Of a stretch of 64,000 nucleotides of DNA, positions 48,080 to 56,503 are shown in pieces. The position numbers and the translations under genes were made by a program. The DNA is from RYN-230 sp963834515 (lineage in GTDB: Bacteria > Actinomycetota > Actinomycetes > Streptosporangiales > Streptosporangiaceae), in the NCBI GenBank assembly GCA_963834515.1, contig CAWICB010000002.1:992001-1056000 (forward strand). The letters run 5' to 3'. The notes under the pieces were generated by a model that was not told the DNA's origin, did not search any database, and worked only from the letters and a program-made list of their open reading frames with translations. Every line of letters starts with the position of its first letter. Position 1 is the stretch's first letter.

Positions 48080-48167
48080 TTCAGCCAGTGGCGGCGGGTC
48101 CGGCAGGACTCGGCGCGCCCGGCAACGGGGCCGGGCGCAGGAGTTACGGAGAGAGGGCTTGCGGCCA

Positions 48168-49283
48168 ATGAAGGTAGGCATTCCCCAGGAAGTCAAGAAC
48201 CACGAGTACCGGGTGGCGATCACCCCGGCCGGCGTCCATGAGCTGGTGCGCAACGGCCATCAGGTGGTCATCCAGGCCGGCGCCGGCACCGGGTCGTCCA
48301 TTCCCGACGGGGATTTCGTGACGGCCGGCGCGGAGATTCTGCCCACCGCGGATGATGTGTGGCAGGCCGGCGATCTGATCCTCAAGGTGAAGGAACCGGT
48401 GGCCGAGGAATACCAGCGGATGCGCAAGGGCCAGATGCTGTTCACCTACCTGCACCTGGCCGCGTCGCGGCCGTGCACGGACGCGCTGCTCGATTCCGGG
48501 ATTACCTCGATCGCGTACGAGACCGTGCAGCTCACGGACGGGTCACTCCCGCTGCTCGCGCCCATGTCCGAGGTAGCGGGCCGGATGGCGCCCCAGGTGG
48601 GCGCTCATCACCTGCAGCGGGACGGAGGCGGGCGTGGCGTGCTGATGGGCGGGGTGTCCGGCGTATATGCGGCCAAGGTCGTGGTGCTCGGCGCTGGCGT
48701 CTCCGGCATGAACGCCGCCGCCATCGCGCTCGGCATGCAGGCCGAGGTGCTGCTGCTGGACAAGAACGTCGCCCGGCTGCGCTCGGCGGACGCGATCTAC
48801 CAGGGCCACCTCCAGACGGTGGCGTCCAACACGTACGAGGTGGAACGCGCGGTGATCGACGCGGACCTGGTCATCGGCGCGGTGCTGGTGCCCGGGGCCA
48901 AGGCGCCCACGCTGGTGACCAACGAGCTGGTGTCCCAGATGAAGTCCGGATCGGTGCTGGTGGACATCTCGATCGACCAGGGTGGCTGCTTCGAGGATTC
49001 GCACGCCACCACGCACGCCGAGCCCACCTACCGGGTGCACGACTCGGTGTTCTACTGCGTGGCCAACATGCCCGGTGCGGTGCCGCACACATCCACCTAC
49101 GCACTGACCAACGTCACGCTGCCCTATGTGCTCGAGCTGGCCAACCAGGGCTGGCGGGACGCGCTGCGCGGCGACCCGTCGCTCGCCCCCGGGCTGCACA
49201 CCCACGAGGGGGTGCTGACCTGCCAGCCGGTCGCTGACGCGCATGGCCTGCCCGCCACGCCGGTGAGCGAGGTACTCAGCTGA
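48168..49283 (+). CDS. ald: Alanine dehydrogenase
   Basis: NAD-dependent interconversion of alanine with pyruvate and ammonia. 371 residues. MKVGIPQEVKNHEYRVAITP and the substrate-binding Lys in LILKVKEPV and His in TYLHLAASRPC are typical. The NAD motif is VVVLGAGVSGMNAAAIALGM, with the catalytic-domain Asp in DISIDQGGC. ATG 48168 is preceded by GGAGAGAGGG (about 11 bases). Its stop overlaps the proposed CTG start of xerD. Confidence 0.96.
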   Translation: MKVGIPQEVKNHEYRVAITPAGVHELVRNGHQVVIQAGAGTGSSIPDGDFVTAGAEILPTADDVWQAGDLILKVKEPVAEEYQRMRKGQMLFTYLHLAASRPCTDALLDSGITSIAYETVQLTDGSLPLLAPMSEVAGRMAPQVGAHHLQRDGGGRGVLMGGVSGVYAAKVVVLGAGVSGMNAAAIALGMQAEVLLLDKNVARLRSADAIYQGHLQTVASNTYEVERAVIDADLVIGAVLVPGAKAPTLVTNELVSQMKSGSVLVDISIDQGGCFEDSHATTHAEPTYRVHDSVFYCVANMPGAVPHTSTYALTNVTLPYVLELANQGWRDALRGDPSLAPGLHTHEGVLTCQPVADAHGLPATPVSEVLS

Positions 49284-50257
49284 CCGCCCTGGCGGGCGCG
49301 GTCGGCCGGTACCTGGACCACCTGACGGTTGAGCGTGGCCTGGCCGCGCACACGCTGCAGGCCTACCGCCGGGACCTGCTGCGTTACCAGGCCATGCTCG
49401 CCGCCCGGGGCCGGACCGTGATCGGCGAGGTGACCACGGACGATGTCGCGGCGTTCGTGGCCGGGCTGCGCGAAGGGGATGGCGAGCATCTCCCGCTGGC
49501 TGCCAGCTCGGCCGGGCGGGCCGTGGTCGCGGTGCGCGGCCTGCACGCGTTCGCCATGGCCGAGGGGCTGGCCGGGACCGATCCGGCCAGCGCCGTGCAC
49601 CCGCCCGCGTCGCCCCGGAAGCTGCCCCGGGCCATCGCGGTGCCGGACGTGGCGGCGCTGATCGAGGCGGCGGCCGCGGGCGCTGGCGATGACCGGATGC
49701 GCCCGCTGCGCGACCGCGCACTGCTGGAACTGCTGTACGGGACCGGTGCCCGGATCTCCGAGGCGGTCGGGCTCGACGTCGATGATCTCGGCTTCACGGC
49801 CGTGCCGCCAGGCCACCGCCTGGATCACCAGCAGCCGCCGGCCACGGTCCGGCTGTCCGGCAAGGGCGGCCGGGACCGGCTGGTGCCGGTGGGCCGGTAC
49901 GCCCGGGAGGCGCTGGAGGCCTACCTGGTGCGGGGGCGCCCGGCGCTGGCCGCCGCGTCCCGGCGGGGGTCGGCCAGCCCGGCCGTGTTCCTCAACGCCC
50001 GGGGCGGCCGGCTCACCCGGCAGGGCGCGTGGGCGGTGCTCAAGGCGGCCGCGGCCCGGGCCGGCCTGGGCGGGGTGTCGCCGCACACGCTGCGGCACTC
50101 CTACGCCACCCACCTGCTGGACGGCGGTGCCGACGTGCGGGTGGTGCAGGAACTGCTCGGGCACGCCTCGGTCACCACCACCCAGATCTACACCATGGTC
50201 ACGGTGGACAAGCTGCGCGAGGTGTACTCGGCCGCGCACCCACGGGCCCTCGGCTAG
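49280..50257 (+). CDS. xerD: Site-specific tyrosine recombinase, CTG start proposed
   Basis: Resolves chromosome dimers at dif with XerC. About 325 residues. The N-terminal SAM-like domain (VGRYLDHLTVERGLAAHTLQ, then AYRRDLLRYQ) is needed for DNA binding and begins upstream of the first ATG (49394). The catalytic set is Arg in GTGARISEAVGL, Lys in LSGKGGRDRLVPVG, HxxR in SPHTLRHSYATHLL, His in LLGHASVTTTQIY, and Tyr at the end of that segment. Between 49235 (in-frame TGA) and 49394 no ATG, GTG or TTG exists. CTG 49280, which overlaps the ald stop as CTGA, is the only start that preserves the domain. The segment FTAVPPGHRLDHQQPP is a small insertion. Confidence 0.93.
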   Translation: MTALAGAVGRYLDHLTVERGLAAHTLQAYRRDLLRYQAMLAARGRTVIGEVTTDDVAAFVAGLREGDGEHLPLAASSAGRAVVAVRGLHAFAMAEGLAGTDPASAVHPPASPRKLPRAIAVPDVAALIEAAAAGAGDDRMRPLRDRALLELLYGTGARISEAVGLDVDDLGFTAVPPGHRLDHQQPPATVRLSGKGGRDRLVPVGRYAREALEAYLVRGRPALAAASRRGSASPAVFLNARGGRLTRQGAWAVLKAAAARAGLGGVSPHTLRHSYATHLLDGGADVRVVQELLGHASVTTTQIYTMVTVDKLREVYSAAHPRALG

Positions 50258-50383
50258 GACGTCCCGCCATCCCCGGCGATTAGCTGGCGTACGGTGAGTC
50301 GGCTTGCCGGCCGGCCAGGCAGGGCCTAGTGTCCTGATTCCAGCGGAGGCATTTTTGCCGAGTCCGCCGGGGAGGTGCGGCGC

Positions 50384-51265
50384 ATGGCAGCAGGGACGCA
50401 CGTGATCGAGATGGAGCCCGGCATGATCGGGCCCACCGGTCGGCCGCTTCCGGCCTTTCCCGACCCGGAGCCCTTGCTCAACCACGGTCCCGCCCGCGTC
50501 GTCGCAGTCTGCAACCAGAAGGGCGGGGTTGGCAAGACCACGACCACGATCAACCTGGGCGCTGCCCTGGCCGAGCAGGGCCGCCGCGTCCTGCTGGTGG
50601 ACTTCGACCCGCAGGGCGCGCTGTCGGTCGGCCTCGGCATCCAGCCGCACGAGCTGGACTACACCGTCTACAACCTGCTCATGGAACGCGGCCTGAGCCC
50701 CGCCGACGTGGTCTTCAAGACCAGCATGAACGGCATGGACCTGCTGCCCAGCAACATCGACCTGTCCGGGGCCGAGGTCCAGCTGGTGCATGAGGTCGGC
50801 CGTGAGTTCGTGCTGGGCGGGGTGCTGCAGCCAGTGCTGCCCGAATACGACGTGGTACTCATCGATTGCCAGCCTTCGCTCGGCCTGCTCACCGTGAACG
50901 CGCTGGCCTGCGCGGCGGGCGTGCTGGTCCCGCTGGAGTGCGAGTACTTCGCCATGCGCGGGGTGGCCCTGCTGCTGGAAACCATCGACAAGGTGTCCAC
51001 CCGGCTGAACCCGCGGCTGGGCATCGACGGGCTGCTGGCCACCATGTACGACTCCCGGACGCTGCACTCCCGTGAGGTGCTGGCCGAGGTGGTGAAGGGG
51101 TTCGGGGACAAGGTGTTCCACACCGTGATCAACCGCACCGTGCGCTTCCCCGACGCCACCGTGGCCGGTGTGCCGATCACCAGCTTCGACCCCTCGTCCA
51201 CCGGCGCGAACTCCTACCGGGAACTCGCCAAGGAAGTACTGGACCGGTGGCGGCAGGCGCACTGA
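50384..51265 (+). CDS. parA: ParA/Soj-family ATPase next to scpAB
   Basis: 293 residues. The deviant Walker A is VCNQKGGVGKTTTTINLGAA; Walker A' LLVDFDPQGALS and Walker B VVLIDCQPSLGLLTVNAL are present. The N-terminal 40 residues are a variable extension. This gene accompanies scpA-scpB in actinobacteria and is distinct from the origin-proximal parAB pair; no parB or parS is in the window. ATG 50384 has GGGGAGG eight bases upstream. Confidence 0.92.
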   Translation: MAAGTHVIEMEPGMIGPTGRPLPAFPDPEPLLNHGPARVVAVCNQKGGVGKTTTTINLGAALAEQGRRVLLVDFDPQGALSVGLGIQPHELDYTVYNLLMERGLSPADVVFKTSMNGMDLLPSNIDLSGAEVQLVHEVGREFVLGGVLQPVLPEYDVVLIDCQPSLGLLTVNALACAAGVLVPLECEYFAMRGVALLLETIDKVSTRLNPRLGIDGLLATMYDSRTLHSREVLAEVVKGFGDKVFHTVINRTVRFPDATVAGVPITSFDPSSTGANSYRELAKEVLDRWRQAH

Positions 51266-51300
51266 CGGGGAGCGGGTAGCGGCCAGGAAGGCGGGCGGCA

Positions 51301-51607
51301 GTGAGCCGTGCGCGCCGGGTGAGCCTGCCCGGTGTCGCCGAACTGCTCCGGCCGGCCCGGCCTGGCCCGGCTCCGGCGAGCCGGCCCACCGGCCAGCGGG
51401 CGCGAGGCTCATCCGCAGAAGATCACCGTCTACCTGTCCGCGGCCGAACTGCTCGACCTGGAGCGAGCCCGGCTCTTGCTGCGCGGCTACGGCATTACTG
51501 TGGATCGTGGCAGGCTGGTCCGGGAGGCCATCGCCGTGCTGCTCGCCGATCTCGATGCCGAGGGGGAGGCGAGCCTGCTGGCCGGACGGCTGCGGGACAC
51601 GACATGA
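51301..51607 (+). CDS. Small ribbon-helix-helix-like protein, probable +1 frame break
   Basis: The conserved part, KITVYLSAAELLDLERARLL followed by LRGYGITVDRGRLVREAIAV and LLADLDAEGEASLL, is in frame 2 (from about 51420) and looks like a ribbon-helix-helix fold. The best start, GTG 51301 with AGGAAGG nine bases upstream, is in frame 1 and reads SLPGVAELLRPARPGPAPAS. Joining them needs a +1 change somewhere between about 51325 and 51420. Without it, GTG 51332 in frame 2 gives 91 residues but has no ribosome binding site. It lies between parA and scpA. The role is unknown; a chromosome-segregation link is only positional. Confidence 0.6.
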
Positions 51608-51635
51608 GGCGGCGGATAACGGGGTGGCAGGTGCG

Positions 51636-52451
51636 GTGACAGCCGAGCCAGGCGATGCGGCTGCGCAGGGCACCAGCACGGCCGGCTTCGAGGTGCACCT
51701 CGATGTTTTCGAGGGTCCGTTCGACCTGCTGCTCGGCCTGATCTCCAGGCACAAGCTGGACATCACTGAGGTCGCGCTGTCCCAGGTGACCGACGAGTTC
51801 ATCGCCTACATCCGGGCCCGGGCCGACGGCTGGGACCTGGATCAGGCCAGCTACTTCCTGCTCGTGGCGGCGACCCTGCTCGACCTCAAGGCGGCCCGGC
51901 TGCTGCCCAGCGGCGAGGTCGAGGACGAGGAGGACCTGGCCCTGCTGGAGGCCAGGGACCTGCTGTTCGCGCGGCTGCTGCAGTACCGGGCGTACAAGGA
52001 GGTCGCGGCGGTGTTCGCGGGCCGGATGTCGGTCCAGGGCCGCCGGTTCGCCCGCCGGGTGCCGATGGAGCCTCAGTTCGCTGAGCTGCTCCCGGAAGTG
52101 CTGCTCGGCCTGGGGCCGGCCGAGTTCGCGGCCATCGCGGCCCGCACGCTGGCCCCCCGCCCGGTGCCCGAGGTGTCCACCGCGCACCTGCACACTCCAC
52201 AGACCACCGTCCGCGAGCAGGCGGCCATCCTGGCCAGCCAGCTGACCCGGCTGGGCCGGGCCACGTTCCGGCGGCTGGCCGCCGACTGCGCGGGGACGTA
52301 CGAGGTGGTAGCCAGGTTCCTGGCTCTGCTCGAGCTGTACCGGGAAGGCAGTGTGAGCTTCGACCAGGTCACCCCGCTCGGTGAGCTGTACGTCACCTGG
52401 GTCGCGGGTGAGCAGTCCGGGCCAGGCCCGGCCGGGGAAGGAAACGAGTGA
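51636..52451 (+). CDS. scpA: Segregation and condensation protein A
   Basis: Kleisin subunit of the SMC complex, 271 residues. The N-terminal SMC-binding part has FEVHLDVFEGPFDLLLGLIS and DITEVALSQVTDEFIAYIRA. The middle is acidic (GEVEDEEDLALLEARDLLF), and the C-terminal winged helix is seen in TFRRLAADCAGTYEVVARFL and ALLELYREG. GTG 51636 is used; GTG 51624 in frame is an alternative, and neither has a strong Shine-Dalgarno. It is coupled to scpB. Confidence 0.94.
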   Translation: MTAEPGDAAAQGTSTAGFEVHLDVFEGPFDLLLGLISRHKLDITEVALSQVTDEFIAYIRARADGWDLDQASYFLLVAATLLDLKAARLLPSGEVEDEEDLALLEARDLLFARLLQYRAYKEVAAVFAGRMSVQGRRFARRVPMEPQFAELLPEVLLGLGPAEFAAIAARTLAPRPVPEVSTAHLHTPQTTVREQAAILASQLTRLGRATFRRLAADCAGTYEVVARFLALLELYREGSVSFDQVTPLGELYVTWVAGEQSGPGPAGEGNE

Positions 52452-53116
52452 TCATGAGCGAGGTCCCCGGCCCGGTGCCGGACTACGAGCCGCCGCTGCC
52501 GCCTGGGCCGGCCGGGGGGCCGGGACCGCAGGACGCGGCGCCGGGCGACGCGCCCGGCGGGCCCGGGCTGCGGGCCAGCCTGGAGGCCATCCTGCTCGTG
52601 GTGGACGAGCCGGTGCCCGAAGTGGTCATCGCCCAGGTGCTGGAACGGCCGCGCGGCGAGGTAGCCGCCGCGCTGCGCGCGCTGGCCGCGTCCTATGACG
52701 CGGAGGAACGCGGCTTCGACCTCCGCGAGGTGGCCGGCGGCTGGCGGTTCTACACCCGGGCCGACTGCGCGCCGGTGGTGGAGCGGTTCGTCCGGGACGG
52801 GCAGGAGGTGCGGCTCACCCAGGCCGCGCTGGAGACGCTGGCCGTGGTGGCCTACCGCCAGCCGGTGAGCCGGGCCAGGGTGTCCGCGGTGCGCGGGGTC
52901 AACTGCGACAGCGTGCTGCGCACGCTCACGCTGCGCGGCCTGGTCGAGGAGGCCGGCACCGACACCGAGACGGGGGCTATCCTCTACCGCACGACCGGGT
53001 ACTTCCTGGAGCGGCTCGGCCTGGCCAGCCTGGCGGAACTCCCGGAACTCGCGCCGTTCCTGCCCGAACATATCGAGGACGTTGAGGATACCGTCGATGA
53101 GCGCCAGGGAGCTTGA
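52448..53116 (+). CDS. scpB: Segregation and condensation protein B
   Basis: Kleisin-binding winged-helix partner, 222 residues. The N-terminal 40 residues are Pro/Gly-rich. LRASLEAILLVVDEPVPEVV opens the first winged helix; LTQAALETLAVVAYRQPVSR and VRGVNCDSVLRTLTLRGLVE define the second. The start GTG 52448 overlaps the scpA stop; ATG 52454 is an alternative. It overlaps the proposed rluB start by 20 bases. Confidence 0.94.
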   Translation: MIMSEVPGPVPDYEPPLPPGPAGGPGPQDAAPGDAPGGPGLRASLEAILLVVDEPVPEVVIAQVLERPRGEVAAALRALAASYDAEERGFDLREVAGGWRFYTRADCAPVVERFVRDGQEVRLTQAALETLAVVAYRQPVSRARVSAVRGVNCDSVLRTLTLRGLVEEAGTDTETGAILYRTTGYFLERLGLASLAELPELAPFLPEHIEDVEDTVDERQGA

Positions 53117-54075
53117 CGGTGCTAGCCCGGGGGGGCGACCCCCCGGACCCCCCGATCGCCGCTCCGCGCCGAGCGGCGGCAAGCCGCCGCGGCAAGACCT
53201 GGGGGGGCGACCCCCCGGACCCCCCGATCGCCGCTCCGCGCCGAGCGGCGGCAAGCCGCCGCGGCAAGACCTGGCTCGGCGGGACACGCCTCCGCCGCAC
53301 CCCGCCCCGCCAGCCGAGGAGGAAGAGCGCGACAGCCTGACCGACGTGCCGGGCGGGGTCCGGCTGCAGAAGGTGCTCGCCGCGGCCGGGGTGGGCAGCC
53401 GCCGGCACTGCGAGGAACTGATCGGCGCGGGCCGGGTCGAGGTGGACGGTGAGACGGTGCGCCGGTACGGCGCCCGGGTGGACCCGGAGCACCAGATCAT
53501 CCGGGTGGACGGGCGGCGGATCCCGGCTCAGCAGGACGTGGTGTACCTGGCGCTGAACAAGCCCGGCGGGGTACTCACCACGATGTCGGACGACCGGGGA
53601 CGGCCCACCATCGCCGACTACCTCGGCGACCAGTCGCAGCGGCTCTATCACGTCGGGCGGCTCGACTACGACACCGAGGGCCTGATGCTGCTGATGAACG
53701 ACGGCGAGCTGGCCCACCGGCTGGCCCACCCCAGCTACGGCGTGCTCAAGACCTACCTGGCCGACGTGCCCGGCCCGGTGTCCCGGGACACCGTCCGGCA
53801 GCTGCTCAGCGGCATCGAACTGGACGACGGTGTGGCCAGCGCGGACAAGTTCCGGGTCGTCGAGCGGGCCGGTACCCGGGCCCTGGTGGAGATCACCCTG
53901 CACGAGGGGCGCAAGCACATCGTGCGGCGGATGCTGGCCGAGGCCGGTCACCCGGTGCAGCCGGCTGGTCCGCACCCATGTCGGCCCGGTCGCGCTGGGT
54001 TCGCTGCGGCCCGGTACCACCCGGCCGCTCAGCACCCGGGAAATAGGCGAGCTGTATGCCGCAGTTGGACTGTAG
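53097..54075 (+). CDS. rluB: Pseudouridine synthase RluB, with tandem repeat insert and one +1 frame break
   Basis: 23S rRNA pseudouridine synthase. The S4 domain is VRLQKVLAAAGVGSRRHCEE, the catalytic Asp is in VGRLDYDTEGLMLLMNDGEL, and the C-terminal RKHIVRRMLAEAGHPVQ leads to a break. After an extra C near 53961 the protein continues RLVRTHVGPVALGSLRPGTT and ends GELYAAVGL in frame 1. The N-terminal region before DVPGGVRLQ holds two exact 24-residue repeats (GGRPPGPPDRRSAPSGGKPP + RQDL). I place the start at ATG 53097, inside scpB. An N-terminal basic or low-complexity extension is common in actinobacterial RluB. Confidence 0.9.
53129..53272. repeat. Intragenic palindromic repeat: exact 72-bp tandem pair in rluB
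   Basis: Copies 53129-53200 and 53201-53272 are identical. Each unit contains three potential hairpins: seven G - CGA - six C; GCCGCT with AGCGGC; and CGGCGGC AA GCCGCCG. The length of 24 codons keeps the frame. The first 52 bases match the copy at 22074-22126 apart from one C. Confidence 0.97.
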
Positions 54076-54169
54076 CCAGGCCGGGCACGATCACGGGTGC
54101 CACGCTGAGCTGGTGTGACAGGATCGAGCCTGATGACTCGGCGGAGCCGACGGCATAAGGAGCAGGCTG

Positions 54170-54532
54170 GTGGCGGTCAGGGCAATCCGGGGTGCGGTCC
54201 AGGTCGAGGCGAACGACCGGGAAGCCATCCTCGAGGGCACCACTGAGCTGGTCACCGAGGTGATGGGGCGGAACGCGCTGCACCCCGACGACGTGATCAG
54301 CGTGGTGTTCACCGGGACGCCCGATCTGACCGCCGAGTTCCCGGCCCTGGCCGCACGGAAGATCGGGTTCCAGGACGTGCCGCTGCTGTGCACCACCGAG
54401 ATCGCCGTTCCGCACGGCATGCCCCGGGTAGTCCGGCTGCTCATGCACGTGGAGACGGACCAGCCCCGGTCGGCCATCCAGCATGTCTACCTGCGCGGAG
54501 CGGCCGCGCTGCGGCTGGACATCGCGCAGTGA
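54170..54532 (+). CDS. aroH: Chorismate mutase, AroH class
   Basis: Converts chorismate to prephenate. 120 residues, trimeric alpha/beta family as in Bacillus AroH. AVRAIRGAVQVEANDREAIL, TELVTEVMGRNALHPDDVIS, FTGTPDLTAEFPA and MPRVVRLLMHVET (active-site Arg) match the family. GTG 54170 has AAGGAG eight bases upstream. Its stop overlaps tyrA (GTGA), so mutase and dehydrogenase of tyrosine synthesis are co-translated. Confidence 0.95.
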   Translation: MAVRAIRGAVQVEANDREAILEGTTELVTEVMGRNALHPDDVISVVFTGTPDLTAEFPALAARKIGFQDVPLLCTTEIAVPHGMPRVVRLLMHVETDQPRSAIQHVYLRGAAALRLDIAQ

Positions 54533-55803
54533 ACGAGCCGGTGCTGGACCTGCCGGACAGCCCGGTGCCGGCCAGTTCGGTCATTATCGGGACCGGCCTG
54601 ATCGGCACGTCGGTGGCGCTGGCCCTGCGGTCCCGCGGGGTCACCGTCTGGCTGGCCGACCGGGACCAGGCGGCGGCCCAGCTGGCCGCCGACATGGGTG
54701 CCGGTGAGCTCTTGCCTGGCGGCTGGCCGCCGCCCGGGCCTGTGGGCGGGGGAGGCGGGGCGCGCCGCAGGCGCGTTCCCGCCGAGCCGGCCTTCGGCGC
54801 GGAGCGGCGACCGGGGGCCGGGGGTGGTCCCCCGGGGAAGCAGAGCGGGGGGCCGTCCCCCCGGGCAAGCACCGCCGACATCGCTGTATTGGCGGTACCG
54901 CCGGCCGCGGTGGCGGCGACGCTGCGCGACGCGCAGGACCGCGGGCTGGCCCGCTGGTACACCGACGTGGCCAGCGTGAAGAGCCAGCCGCTGGCCCAGG
55001 CGGCCGCGCTGGGCTGTGATCTGGCCTCGTTCGTGCCCGGGCATCCGCTGGCCGGCCGGGAGCGGTCCGGCCCGGCCGCGGCCCGGGCCGACCTGTTCCT
55101 CGGCCGTCCCTGGGTGGTCTGCCATGGGGCCGGCATCCCGGCCCGCGGGGTAGCCGCCGTCGAGGCGCTGGCCCGGGCCTGTGGCGCGGAGCCGGTACGG
55201 ACGGGCCCCGCCGAGCACGACACCTGGGTGGCGCTGGTGTCGCACGCCCCGCACGTAGTATCCGCGGCGATGGCCGCCCGGCTCACCGAGGCGCAGGACG
55301 GCGCCCTGGCCCTGGCTGGGCCGGGACTGCGCGACGTGACCCGGATCGCGGCGGGGGACACCCGGCTGTGGGCGCAGATCCTGGCCGCCAACGCGGCGCC
55401 GGTCGCGGGTGTGCTGGCCGCGGTGGGTGCCGACCTGATAGCCGTGGCCGAGGAACTGGCCGAGGTGGCAGCCCACCGGCCACCCGGCACCGGGCCGGCG
55501 CCCGAGCTCAAGCTGCTGGCCGCGCTGCTGGACCAGGGCGTTGCGGGCGTGACCCGGCTGCCCGGCAAGCGGGGCGGGCCGGCCCGGGCCGAGACCCAGG
55601 TCCAGGTGGTGATCCGGGACCAGCCGGGTGAGCTGGCCCGGCTGGTCCAGGCGGCCGGTACGGCCGGGGTCAATATCGAGGACATCCGCATCGAGCATTC
55701 ACCCGGGCTGCCGGTCGGCGTGGCCGAGCTGACCGTCCGCCCGGAGGCGGCCGGGCCGCTGACTGAGGCACTCGCGGCTGATGGATGGCCCGTCCGCCGG
55801 TAG
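54529..55803 (+). CDS. tyrA: Prephenate dehydrogenase with about 51-residue repeat insert
   Basis: NAD(P)-dependent oxidative decarboxylation of prephenate for tyrosine. 424 residues, longer than usual. The Rossmann motif is SVIIGTGLIGTSVALALRSR; ADIAVLAVPPAAVAATL is the following strand. The catalytic His is in FVPGHPLAGRERSG, and ALVSHAPHVVSAAM follows. The C-terminal 75 residues form an ACT domain (VQVVIRDQPGELARLVQAAG). Between AADMGAGELLPGG and ADIAVLAVPP lies an in-frame insert (54721-54873) derived from the intragenic repeat family, placed within the nucleotide-binding domain. Confidence 0.94.
   Translation: MNEPVLDLPDSPVPASSVIIGTGLIGTSVALALRSRGVTVWLADRDQAAAQLAADMGAGELLPGGWPPPGPVGGGGGARRRRVPAEPAFGAERRPGAGGGPPGKQSGGPSPRASTADIAVLAVPPAAVAATLRDAQDRGLARWYTDVASVKSQPLAQAAALGCDLASFVPGHPLAGRERSGPAAARADLFLGRPWVVCHGAGIPARGVAAVEALARACGAEPVRTGPAEHDTWVALVSHAPHVVSAAMAARLTEAQDGALALAGPGLRDVTRIAAGDTRLWAQILAANAAPVAGVLAAVGADLIAVAEELAEVAAHRPPGTGPAPELKLLAALLDQGVAGVTRLPGKRGGPARAETQVQVVIRDQPGELARLVQAAGTAGVNIEDIRIEHSPGLPVGVAELTVRPEAAGPLTEALAADGWPVRR
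54721..54873. repeat. Intragenic palindromic repeat, tyrA copy
   Basis: An insert of about 153 bp that carries, in reverse orientation, TCGGCGCGGAGCGGCGACCG (matching the complement of the rluB unit) followed by G-runs. Its second half, GTGGTCCCCCGGGGAAGCAG, resembles the hisC copy. It contains an additional dyad, GCGCGCCGCAGGCGCG. It is read in frame. Confidence 0.8.
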
Positions 55804-55813
55804 CATCGCCTGC

Positions 55814-56503
55814 GTGACCGAGTGCCTTATTATCGCCGTGGACGGCCCGGCCGGGTCCGGCAAATCCACCGCCGCCCGCGGCGTGGCCACCAGCCTGGGA
55901 CTGCGCTACCTGGACACCGGGGCCATGTACCGCGCGCTGACCTGGTGGATGCTGCAGCACGGGGTCGCGGTGAGCGACGCCGGGGCGGTGGCCGAGCAGG
56001 CCGGCCAGCCGGTGCTCGAGGTGGGCACCGACCCGGGGCAGCCCTGGATCACGGTGGACGGCACCGACGTGACCGGGCTGATCCGCACCCGGCAGGTGTC
56101 CAACGCGGTCAGTGCGGTGGCATCGGTGCCGGCCGTCCGGGCCCGGCTGGTCGCTATGCAGCAGGCCATCATCGCGCAGACCTGCGCGGCCGGGCCGGGA
56201 ATCGTGGCTGAGGGCCGGGACATCGGCACCGTGGTCGCACCGGGCGCACCGGTCAAAGTCTTCCTGACGGCCAGCGAGACCGCCCGGGCCGAGCGGCGCA
56301 GCGCGGACCTGGTCACCGACCCGGGCGCCACGCTGGCCGTAACCCAGGCCGAGCAGCAGCGCCGGGACCACGCCGACGCGCCGCAGACGGCCAAGGCGGC
56401 CGACGCGGTGCAGATCGACTCGACCGCGCTGGACCCGGCCAGGGTAGTCAGTGTGATCACCGGTCTGGCCCGGCAGCAGGCCGGAGCGGCGTGGTCGAGA
56501 TGA
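55814..56503 (+). CDS. cmk: Cytidylate kinase
   Basis: Phosphorylates CMP and dCMP. 229 residues. P-loop IAVDGPAGSGKSTAARGVAT; CMP-binding LDTGAMYRALTWW and IVAEGRDIGTVVAP; lid RAERRSADL. GTG 55814 is seven bases after TAGCAT (55801-55806), which overlaps the tyrA stop and fits a -10 box, so an internal leaderless promoter is possible in addition to read-through. The end overlaps der (ATGA). Confidence 0.96.
   Translation: MTECLIIAVDGPAGSGKSTAARGVATSLGLRYLDTGAMYRALTWWMLQHGVAVSDAGAVAEQAGQPVLEVGTDPGQPWITVDGTDVTGLIRTRQVSNAVSAVASVPAVRARLVAMQQAIIAQTCAAGPGIVAEGRDIGTVVAPGAPVKVFLTASETARAERRSADLVTDPGATLAVTQAEQQRRDHADAPQTAKAADAVQIDSTALDPARVVSVITGLARQQAGAAWSR

Noticed and set aside
49124..51802. 892-codon minus-strand open frame across xerD, parA and the RHH-like gene
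   Set aside because: It spans three real plus-strand genes and shows no recognisable motif; an antisense artefact of GC-rich codon use.
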